Part shown: positions 17,340 through 24,639 of the stretch, one piece after another
Layout of the letters: each line of letters starts with the position of its first letter
How positions within the stretch are numbered: position 1 is the first letter of the stretch
Assembly: GCF_036195325.1 (NCBI RefSeq)
Contig: NZ_CP108101.1
Span: 5,456,001-5,520,000 of the forward strand
Direction: 5' to 3'
Length of the DNA stretch: 64,000 bases
Source of the DNA: Streptomyces sp. NBC_00234
GTDB taxonomy: Bacteria > Actinomycetota > Actinomycetes > Streptomycetales > Streptomycetaceae
The notes under the pieces: model-generated
Told to the model about the DNA's origin: nothing
What the model saw: the letters and a program-made list of their open reading frames with translations, nothing else
Database searches by the model: none
Position numbers and translations under genes: made by a program

Positions 17340-20294
17340 GTGGACGAGTCAAGATTGCGAGCACCGGTGCAGAAGAAGCGGCCTCGGAGCAAGGGCAGCA
17401 CGCGCGACGGTTCCGGGGCGACCCCTCCGGCTCCGGGCGCCGACAAGCGGACCGTGAAGGTACGCAGTCGGCTGGTCGCGGGTGTCGCCGTCGTCGGTAT
17501 CACCGTCCTCGCGGCGGGCGCCCCCGCGGCCCTCGCCGCCTCGGCCGACCTCAACGAGTCCCAGCAGCTGGTCACCCTCGCCGAGCTGAACCAGCAGGCC
17601 ATCACGCTCGCCCACTCCCTCGCCGATGAGCGCGACGACGTCACCGCCCACATCGCGGCCGGCCGCGACGAGAAGGCCGAAGGCGCCGACGAGGCCCGGG
17701 CCGCCCTCTCCGCCCGGGTCGACCAGCAGGTGGACGAGATCCGCGCCGCCGCCCCCGCGGCCCTGCGCCGGGACCTCTCCACGATCCCCTCGCTGCGCCG
17801 CGACGCGCTCTCCGGCAAGGGCTCGGCCCTGGACGCCCACCAGGCGTACTCCGAGGTCATCTCGAAGCTCCACGGGCTCGCCGAGGAGCTGGCCGGCAAG
17901 ACCCCGCCGCGCGCTTCGGAGTCCACCCGCGCGCCGCTCGCACTCGGCGGCGCCGTCGAGCAGGCGTCGGCCACGCGGGGGCTGCTCCTCGCCGCTCTCG
18001 CCGTACCGCGCAGCGAGCCCGTCACGCAGACCGACCCCTTCACCGGTCTGCCGGTGCAGATCCAGGACGAGGGCGCCGGCGAGGACGACCGCCACCGCGA
18101 CGAGCTCAGCGCCGCCGCCCAGCAGACACGCGTCCGCGAACTCGCCTCGCTCGCCGACTTCGACCAGGCCGCGAACCCGGTCGCCCGCGACAAACTCGCC
18201 TCCACCGTCACCGGACCCGAGGTCAACAACGCGGAGAAGTACCTCGCCCGGCTGACCGACCGGCCCGAGCTGTCCGACACCGACCAGAGGGCCGACCGCA
18301 AGAAGGTCGCAGCCGCCCTCTCCGCCCGCATCGACCGGATGCGCGGCGTCGAATCGGCGCTCGGCACCGCCCAGGTCCAGCGCCTGGAGCAGCTCCGCGA
18401 CGACGACGTCACCGCACTCGAACTGCGGCTCGCCCTGCTCGGCGGCTGCTTCCTGATCGTCGTGGGCGTCTCCACCGCCGTCGCCCGCACCCTCACCCAG
18501 CCGCTCGCCGTCCTGCGGATCGGCGCCGCCAGGCTCGCGGGGGAGCCCGAGACCGCGGAAGCCATCCGCTACACCGGCCGCAACGACGAGTTCGCCCAGG
18601 TCGTCCGGTCCATCAACGCCCTGCACGGCAAGCTGTACGGGCTGCACCACACGTTCAACGGACAGGTGGAGACGCTCCGGAGCGAGCGTGGCGAGCTGAT
18701 CGCCGGCCGCGAGGCGCTCACCGTCCAGCGGGCCGAACTCCAGGTCCACGCGGCCGATCTCACCGCCCAGCTGGAGCGGCTGAAGAACACGGTCCACCAC
18801 ACCTTCGTCAACCTCTCGCTGCGTACGCTCGGGCTGGTCGAACGCCAGCTCGGCGTCATCGAGAGCCTGGAGGAGCGCGAGCAGGACCCCGAGCGCCTCA
18901 GCACCCTCTTCAAGCTCGACCACATGGCCACCGTCATGCGCCGCCACAGCGAGAACATGCTGGTCCTCGCGGGCGCCGAGCACGGTCACGGCCACGCGGG
19001 GCCGATCCCGCTCGTCGACGTCCTGCGCGCCGCCGTCAGCGAGATCGAGCGCTACGAGCGGGTGACGATCCAGTCCCTGCCGCCGCACGCCCAGATCGCC
19101 GGCTTCGCCGCGGACGACCTCAGCCACCTGGTCGCCGAACTCCTGGAGAACGCGACCTCCTTCTCGCCGCCCGACTCCCATGTCGAGCTCTCCGGCTGGC
19201 TGCTGGAGACCGGCGAGGTGATGCTCTCCGTGCAGGACGAGGGCATCGGCATGTCGGCGGTCCGGATGGGCGAGCTCAACGCCAGGCTGGCCGACCCGGC
19301 TTCGTTCGAGGCCGGGGAGCAGAGCGCCGACGGCGCCGGGCTCGGCCTCCAGGTGACCTCGCTGCTGGCCGCGCGCCACGGCGTACGGGTGCAGCTGCGG
19401 GAGCAGAAGGGCAGCGGGGTGACGGCGGTCGTCGTCCTGCCGCAGGCCCTGCTCCCGAAGGCGCCGCCCGCCTCCTCGCCGCCGCCCGTGCACAAGGCGG
19501 GGGACGCGCCCACGCTGAACCTGCCGGGATCCGTGGCCGAGGCCAACTCCAACGCCCTGCCCCAGCGGTCGGGCGAGCTGCCCGGCGACCCGCTGATCGC
19601 GGCGGCCGAGCAGACCATCCGGGAGACGGGCGCCGTACCGGCCGTGACGCTTCCGGACCCCGCGACGGACCAGGCCCCCGCGCCGGCCCCGGTCGCGGAG
19701 CCCGCCGCCGAACCGGAGATGCCCGAGCCCCGGCCGGTCGCCGTCGAGTCCGAGGCCGAGACCACGATGCAGGTCAGGCTCCCGGCGCCGCCGGAGATGC
19801 CCGACCCGTACGCCATCGGCCCCGACCGCCACGAGCGCGTCACCGACAACGACTCCGCGCCCGCCCCGGAACGCCCCGCGGCACCCGAACCGGCACCGTT
19901 CACGGCCCCCGAACCGGCACCCGCGCCTCCCCCCGCACCCGCCGCGGACGCCCTTCCCGGGCCGCGGCAGCCGCAGGGCGAGGAGCAGGCCGTCGTCACG
20001 GACAAGGGGCTGCCCAAGCGCACCCCCAAGGTCGTCAAGCCCGCGGGCGCCCCCGTCGTCGAGCGCAAGGGCGGCGTGGACAAGGACGCCCTGCGCCGCC
20101 GGCTCGGTGGCTTCCACCAGGGTGCCAAGGACGGGCGCCGGGACGTCGAGGCGGAGATCGCCGAGGACACGCTCGGGGCCGGGATCGCCGTGGCCGCCGG
20201 CCATGCCGCGCAGACCGGCCGCACCGAACGGAGCGACCGTACCGACGGTCGAAACGATGAGACGGGGGACACAGTCGAGGAGGCACGCAGTTGA
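17340..20294 (+). CDS. cvnA: Conservon sensor protein CvnA-like, nitrate-sensing (NIT) type histidine kinase-like ATPase
   Basis: 984-residue membrane protein, first gene of a conservon. A transmembrane helix at about residues 44-68 is followed by an extracytoplasmic all-helical NIT-type sensor domain, a second helix (LALLGGCFLIVVGVSTAVA), a HAMP-like linker, a coiled coil and a HATPase domain (N-box LVAELLENATSFSPPDSHVEL, G1 DEGIGMS, G2 GAGLGLQV). A long Pro/Ala-rich tail follows. The phospho-acceptor region (LKNTVHHTFVNLSLR) is unlike HisKA, as in other CvnA proteins. The GTG at 17340 has no clear ribosome site. CvnA proteins act with the three products downstream in a G-protein-like membrane complex. 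Confidence 0.9.
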   Translation: MDESRLRAPVQKKRPRSKGSTRDGSGATPPAPGADKRTVKVRSRLVAGVAVVGITVLAAGAPAALAASADLNESQQLVTLAELNQQAITLAHSLADERDDVTAHIAAGRDEKAEGADEARAALSARVDQQVDEIRAAAPAALRRDLSTIPSLRRDALSGKGSALDAHQAYSEVISKLHGLAEELAGKTPPRASESTRAPLALGGAVEQASATRGLLLAALAVPRSEPVTQTDPFTGLPVQIQDEGAGEDDRHRDELSAAAQQTRVRELASLADFDQAANPVARDKLASTVTGPEVNNAEKYLARLTDRPELSDTDQRADRKKVAAALSARIDRMRGVESALGTAQVQRLEQLRDDDVTALELRLALLGGCFLIVVGVSTAVARTLTQPLAVLRIGAARLAGEPETAEAIRYTGRNDEFAQVVRSINALHGKLYGLHHTFNGQVETLRSERGELIAGREALTVQRAELQVHAADLTAQLERLKNTVHHTFVNLSLRTLGLVERQLGVIESLEEREQDPERLSTLFKLDHMATVMRRHSENMLVLAGAEHGHGHAGPIPLVDVLRAAVSEIERYERVTIQSLPPHAQIAGFAADDLSHLVAELLENATSFSPPDSHVELSGWLLETGEVMLSVQDEGIGMSAVRMGELNARLADPASFEAGEQSADGAGLGLQVTSLLAARHGVRVQLREQKGSGVTAVVVLPQALLPKAPPASSPPPVHKAGDAPTLNLPGSVAEANSNALPQRSGELPGDPLIAAAEQTIRETGAVPAVTLPDPATDQAPAPAPVAEPAAEPEMPEPRPVAVESEAETTMQVRLPAPPEMPDPYAIGPDRHERVTDNDSAPAPERPAAPEPAPFTAPEPAPAPPPAPAADALPGPRQPQGEEQAVVTDKGLPKRTPKVVKPAGAPVVERKGGVDKDALRRRLGGFHQGAKDGRRDVEAEIAEDTLGAGIAVAAGHAAQTGRTERSDRTDGRNDETGDTVEEARS

Positions 20295-20770
20295 CTGCGC
20301 CCAGCACATTCGGGCTGAGCACCGAGGCCCGGAATCTTCACTGGTTGCTGAGCAATCTGGTGGAGGAGGTGCCAGGGGTCCACTCGGTCACCGTCGTCTC
20401 GTCCGACGGACTCATGCTGCTCTCCTCGGACCCCGGCCATCTGAACGCCACGACGGCCGACCGGCGTACCGGCCCGCGGGGCTCCAGCGCCGACCTCGCC
20501 ACCATCGTCTCCGGCATCGGCTCCCTCACCATGGGAGCCGCCAAGCTGATGGACGGCGGCGGCGTCAAGCAGACGATGGTCGCCATGGACGAGGGCAGCG
20601 TCTTCGTCATGTCGATCAGCGACGGCTCGCTGCTCGGCGTGCACGCCACCCCCGACTGCGACATGAGTGTCGTCGCCTACCACATGGCGCTCTTCGTCGG
20701 CCGCGCCGGACACGTACTCACCCCCGAACTCCGCAGTGAACTGCGCAAATCGATGGAGAGCGCCCAGTGA
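20291..20770 (+). CDS. cvnB: Conservon roadblock/LC7 protein CvnB-like
   Basis: 159-residue roadblock/LC7-domain protein (LHWLLSNLVEEVPGVHSVTVVSSDGLML; FVMSISDGSLLGVHATPDCDM). In conservons this protein pairs with the GTPase and is thought to act as a GTPase-activating or scaffold partner. The TTG start at 20291 overlaps the sensor stop (TTGA) and has GGAGG eight bases upstream, which decides the start. It is translationally coupled at both ends. Confidence 0.92.
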   Translation: MTAPSTFGLSTEARNLHWLLSNLVEEVPGVHSVTVVSSDGLMLLSSDPGHLNATTADRRTGPRGSSADLATIVSGIGSLTMGAAKLMDGGGVKQTMVAMDEGSVFVMSISDGSLLGVHATPDCDMSVVAYHMALFVGRAGHVLTPELRSELRKSMESAQ

Positions 20771-21180
20771 CGCCCGCTGCTGAACCCGCCCGAAGGCTTC
20801 CGGTCCGAGGCGCCGACAAACGGCCCGCCCGGGTCCGCCCGTACTCCCTCACCGGCGGGCGCACCCGTTTCGGCCACGTCCTCCTCGTCGAGACGTTCGT
20901 CGCCGCGCTCGAAGCGCCCGAGGAGCGCCGCGAGCTCACCAACGGCAACCTCGCGTCCCGCGTCATGCCGGAGCTCCAGGCCATCGTCGAGCTCTGCCGC
21001 CGCATGCGTACGGTCGCGGAGATCTCGGCCCTGCTGAAGATGCCGCTCGGTGTGGTCCGCGTGCTGCTCAGCGACTTGGCCGACCAGGGAAAGATCCGCG
21101 TGTACGGAACCGGTCACGGCACCGGCCAGCCCGACCGCGCACTGCTCGAAAGGGTGCTCAATGGACTCCGCCGTCTCTGA
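20767..21180 (+). CDS. cvnC: Conservon DUF742 protein CvnC-like
   Basis: 137-residue DUF742 protein with a C-terminal winged-helix-like region (ELQAIVELCRRMRTVAEISALLKMPLGVVRVLLSDL). The Arg-rich N-terminus and the segment VRPYSLTGGRT are typical of the family. Its biochemical role is unresolved; it is always encoded between the roadblock protein and the GTPase. The GTG at 20767 overlaps the previous stop by 4 bp, and its own 3' end overlaps the GTPase gene by 20 bp. Confidence 0.92.
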   Translation: MTPAAEPARRLPVRGADKRPARVRPYSLTGGRTRFGHVLLVETFVAALEAPEERRELTNGNLASRVMPELQAIVELCRRMRTVAEISALLKMPLGVVRVLLSDLADQGKIRVYGTGHGTGQPDRALLERVLNGLRRL

Positions 21181-21811
21181 GCCGACGCTGTTCGCCCCGC
21201 GCCAGCCAGGGCCCAAGGACCAGGCCGAGGAGTCGCTGCAGGCATGGCAGCTGGACCACACCCGCGCCCCGATAGCGACGAAGATCGTGGTCGCGGGCGG
21301 CTTCGGCGTCGGCAAGACGACGTTCGTGGGTTCGGTCTCCGAGATCACCCCGCTGAAGACCGAAGCCCTGATGACCCAGGCCAGTGAGGAGACCGACGAC
21401 CTCACCGCCACGCCCGACAAGGTCACCACGACCGTGGCGATGGACTTCGGCCGCCTCACGCTCGACGACGACCTCGTCCTGTACGTGTTCGGCACACCCG
21501 GTCAGCAGCGCTTCTGGTTCATGTGGGACGACCTGGTGCGCGGCGCGATCGGCGCCGTCGTGCTCGCCGACACCCGGCGTCTCGCCGACTGCTTCCCGGC
21601 GCTCGACTACTTCGAGAGCTGCGGACTTCCCTACATCGTCGCGGTCAACCACTTCGAGGGAACGCCCGGTTACGAGGCGGCGGACGTCAGGGAGGCCCTG
21701 ACCGTACCCCCGCACGTGCCGGTTGTGATCATGGATGCGCGTAACAGGATCACTGTCGTCGAGTCGCTGCTGGCCCTGGTGGGTCACGCTCTCGACGCCA
21801 CCCCGGCGTAA
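21161..21811 (+). CDS. cvnD: Conservon Ras-like GTPase CvnD-like
   Basis: 216-residue small GTPase of the MglA/CvnD type. The P-loop is GGFGVGKTTFVG, switch II is YVFGTPGQQRFWFMWD and the base-recognition loop is VAVNHFEG in place of NKxD. It is the output GTPase of the conservon, expected on the inner membrane face with the sensor. The ATG at 21161 lies inside the DUF742 gene (20-bp overlap) with AAAGGGTG upstream. The long upstream extension of the frame is only overlap. Confidence 0.93.
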   Translation: MDSAVSEPTLFAPRQPGPKDQAEESLQAWQLDHTRAPIATKIVVAGGFGVGKTTFVGSVSEITPLKTEALMTQASEETDDLTATPDKVTTTVAMDFGRLTLDDDLVLYVFGTPGQQRFWFMWDDLVRGAIGAVVLADTRRLADCFPALDYFESCGLPYIVAVNHFEGTPGYEAADVREALTVPPHVPVVIMDARNRITVVESLLALVGHALDATPA

Positions 21812-21848
21812 AGCTGACACGCGCACGAACACGTAACGGAGAACCGCG

Positions 21849-23093
21849 ATGCGGAAGATACTCATAGTCGGAGCCGGCCAGTCCGGGCTCCAGCTCGCCC
21901 TCGGACTGCAGTCCAGAGGGTACGAAGTCACCCTCATGTCCAACCGCACGGCCGACGAGATCCGGACCGGCCGGGTCATGTCGACGCAGTGCATGTTCCA
22001 CACCGCGCTGCAGCACGAGCGCGACCTCCAGCTCAACTTCTGGGAGTCGCAGGCCCCGCGTATCGAGGGCCTCGGCGTCTCGGTCGCCGCGCCGGACTCC
22101 TCGCGCGCCATCGACTGGGTCGGCAAGCTGGACGGCTACGCCCAGTCCGTCGACCAGCGCGTGAAGATGGCCGGCTGGATGGAGACCTTCGCGCAGCGCG
22201 GCGGTCAGCTCGTCATCCACGGTGCGGCCGTCTCGGACCTGGACTACTTCTCCCGCACCTACGACCTGGTGATGGTCTCGGCCGGCAAGGGCGAGCTGGT
22301 CTCCATGTTCGGCCGGGACGCCACGCGTTCGCCGTTCGACGCCCCGCAGCGCGCCCTGGCCGTCGCCTACGTGCACGGCATGGGCCCGCGCCCCGAGCAC
22401 CCCGACTTCGACGCGGTCCGCTGCAACCTGGTCCCGGGCGTCGGCGAGCTGTTCGTCATGCCGACCCTCACCACGTCCGGCCGCGCGGACATCCTGTTCT
22501 GGGAGGGCGTACCCGGCGGACCGCTGGACGCCTTCCAGGGCATCAAGGACCCCTCCGAGCACCTCGCCAAGACGCTGGAGCTGATGGAGAAGTTCACTCC
22601 GTGGGAGTACGCCCGCGCCACCAAGGTCGAACTGACCGATGCCAACGGCACCCTGGCGGGCCGTTACGCCCCCACGGTCCGCAAGCCGATCGGCCGGCTG
22701 CCCGGCGGCGGCCTGGTCCTGGGTGTCGCGGACGTCGTCGTCGCCAACGACCCGATCACCGGCCAGGGCTCCAACTCGGCCTCCAAGTGCGCCCACGCGT
22801 ACCTGGAGTCGATCATCGAGCACGGCGACCGGGAGTTCGACGCGGACTGGATGCAGTCCACGTTCGACCGCTACTGGGACACCGCGCAGCACGTCGTGAA
22901 GTGGACCAACGCGATGCTCGGCGTCCCGCCGGAGCACGTGCTGAACCTGATCGGTGCCGCCGGTCAGCTCCAGCCGGTCGCCGACCGCTTCGCCAACGGC
23001 TTCAACGACCCGGCGGACTTCGACAACTTCTTCTTCGAGCCGGACCGGACGAACGCGTACCTCGCCGAGGTCTCGGCTTCCGTGGCCGGCTGA
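21849..23093 (+). CDS. Styrene-monooxygenase-like FAD-dependent oxygenase
   Basis: 414-residue group E flavoprotein monooxygenase (StyA/indole-epoxidase type). It opens with the FAD dinucleotide motif ILIVGAGQSGLQLALGL and shows the styrene-oxygenase-type core (STQCMFHTALQHERDL; GVADVVVANDPITGQGSNSASKCAHAY, the second FAD contact). Relatives epoxidise styrene or indole and need a separate flavin reductase (StyB), which is not encoded nearby. The ATG at 21849 has GGAG upstream. It lies 37 bp after the GTPase gene on the same strand and so is likely cotranscribed with the conservon, possibly as its effector enzyme. It ends at a strong hairpin. Confidence 0.88.
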   Translation: MRKILIVGAGQSGLQLALGLQSRGYEVTLMSNRTADEIRTGRVMSTQCMFHTALQHERDLQLNFWESQAPRIEGLGVSVAAPDSSRAIDWVGKLDGYAQSVDQRVKMAGWMETFAQRGGQLVIHGAAVSDLDYFSRTYDLVMVSAGKGELVSMFGRDATRSPFDAPQRALAVAYVHGMGPRPEHPDFDAVRCNLVPGVGELFVMPTLTTSGRADILFWEGVPGGPLDAFQGIKDPSEHLAKTLELMEKFTPWEYARATKVELTDANGTLAGRYAPTVRKPIGRLPGGGLVLGVADVVVANDPITGQGSNSASKCAHAYLESIIEHGDREFDADWMQSTFDRYWDTAQHVVKWTNAMLGVPPEHVLNLIGAAGQLQPVADRFANGFNDPADFDNFFFEPDRTNAYLAEVSASVAG

Positions 23094-23099
23094 CCCCGC

Positions 23100-23138
23100 C
23101 CGGTCTGTCACGTCGTTCAGGTCGACGTGACAGACCGG
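23100..23138. terminator. Strong bidirectional hairpin terminator
   Basis: A perfect 16-bp stem (CCGGTCTGTCACGTCG with CGACGTGACAGACCGG) around a 7-base loop, between the convergent monooxygenase and NlpC/P60 genes. Confidence 0.92.
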
Positions 23139-23152
23139 CCGGTGCGCCGACG

Positions 23153-24451
23153 CTACTCGGCCGGGGCGTCCGGCGACGCGTACCCCGTGTCGTCGCCGTC
23201 CGTGGCGTCCTCCGGCAGCACCGGTGGCGTGAACGTGCTCAGGGGCTCGGCGCCCGGGTCCGGGCGTACCGCGCCCAGCAGCGGGTTCGAGGCGATCGGC
23301 GAGACCTTCACCGAGGTGCCCGGCCGCGGTGCCTGCACCACCAGGCCGTTGCCGATGTAGAGCGCCACATGGGTCGCCTTCGGGAAGTAGATCACCAGGT
23401 CGCCGGGGCGCAGCGACCTGATCGGCACCTTGGGCAGTTGCCGCCACTGCTCCTGCGAGGTCCGCGGAATGGTCCGGCCGGCCGATGCCCAGGCCTGCGA
23501 GGTGAGCCCGGAGCAGTCGAAGGACGCAGGCCCCTCGGCGCCCCACACGTACGGTTTGCCGATCTGCCGCACCGCGTAGCGCACGGCGTCCCCGCCCTGC
23601 GCGGACGGTGGCCGTGTCGAACTGAGGGCCCCGGAGGCCATCAGCTTGTCCTGTGCCGCGTCCGTGCCCTCCCGCTCCAGCCGGGAGACCCCGGCGAGCT
23701 GTTCGGCGGAGAGCGAGGCGAGCAGCGCCTCGATGTCCTTGAGCCGGGAGCGCACGAGGTCGCGTTCCTTCTTCTGCCGGGCCGCGAGCGTCTGCTGCTT
23801 GTCGAGTGCCTTGCGGGACTGTTCCGCGAGGAGGTCCGCGCGCTTCTCGGCCCCGGCGAGCCGCTCCACCGTCGCCGCCCGTCCCGCGGCCACGCGCTGG
23901 AGGACGTGGGACTGGTCCAGGGCGCGGGAGGGATCGCGGGCCAGCAGCAGTTGCATGTACGCGGAGAAGTCGGAGCGGCCCTGGTACTGCTCGCGGGCCA
24001 GCCGCCCCGCGTCACCGCGGCCCCGGTCGAGCGCGATCCGTGCCCCGGCCAGATCGGACGCCAGCTTCCTGGCTTCGGCGGTCCGCTTCTTCAGCTCCTC
24101 CGCCGTGCCGTTGTACGTCTCGCCGGCCTCCTCGGCCTGACGGTAGAGCGTCTGGAGTTTCGTCAGCAGTCCGGCGACGCTCCCGGAACCGGCGCCCTCG
24201 GCGGCGAACGCCTCGTCGGCGTCGACCGTCGTCCCGTCCGCGTCGACCTCGGTGTCGGTTTCCGCGTCGGCTTCCGCGTCGTCCGCACCGACGTCCGCGT
24301 CCGCCGCATCGTCCGGGTCCGTCGCGTCCGTCGCATCCGCAGCGTCCGACGGTGCCGGGCTCGGGTCGACGGGCTCGGCGGTCGCGGGCGAGGCCGATAC
24401 GACCGCCGCGAGCACCGCCGTGCAGAGGGCGCGCAGAACTCTGCGGGGCAC
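23153..24451 (-). CDS. Secreted NlpC/P60 peptidoglycan endopeptidase
   Basis: 432-residue secreted cell-wall hydrolase. A signal peptide at residues 1-25 (ALCTAVLAAVVSASPATA) is followed by an Asp/Ala-rich low-complexity stretch (about residues 30-80), a long coiled coil (about 95-270), then an NlpC/P60 domain with catalytic Cys in SFDCSGLTSQAW and His in ATHVALYIGNG. This is the RipA-like layout in which the coiled coil can block or position the peptidase. The GTG at 24451 has GGAGGTG six bases upstream. The role is cleavage of stem peptides during growth and division. Confidence 0.94.
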   Translation of the reverse strand: MPRRVLRALCTAVLAAVVSASPATAEPVDPSPAPSDAADATDATDPDDAADADVGADDAEADAETDTEVDADGTTVDADEAFAAEGAGSGSVAGLLTKLQTLYRQAEEAGETYNGTAEELKKRTAEARKLASDLAGARIALDRGRGDAGRLAREQYQGRSDFSAYMQLLLARDPSRALDQSHVLQRVAAGRAATVERLAGAEKRADLLAEQSRKALDKQQTLAARQKKERDLVRSRLKDIEALLASLSAEQLAGVSRLEREGTDAAQDKLMASGALSSTRPPSAQGGDAVRYAVRQIGKPYVWGAEGPASFDCSGLTSQAWASAGRTIPRTSQEQWRQLPKVPIRSLRPGDLVIYFPKATHVALYIGNGLVVQAPRPGTSVKVSPIASNPLLGAVRPDPGAEPLSTFTPPVLPEDATDGDDTGYASPDAPAE

Positions 24452-24639
24452 GACATCACCTCCGATGACGGAGCGGGGCCCGCGATGGGATTACCCCACG
24501 AATGACCGAATCCTCTTCATCCGGTCACGCGGTGTCAGGTGATGCAAGCACCCTGCGGCGTGGCGGCCGGTGCCTCGCCCGGACGGAGGTACGGGGCGGG
24601 CACCGGCGGGGCGGTCGGCCGGGCGGTCGGCGGGGCCGG

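Noticed and set aside
19640..20060. Pro/Ala-rich region of the conservon sensor as a separate repeat element
   Set aside because: It is in-frame low-complexity tail coding sequence with no exact DNA repeat unit.
17349..20309. 986-codon open frame antisense to the conservon sensor gene
   Set aside because: It lacks motifs, and the plus-strand frame has a full HATPase domain and proper coupling to the next gene.
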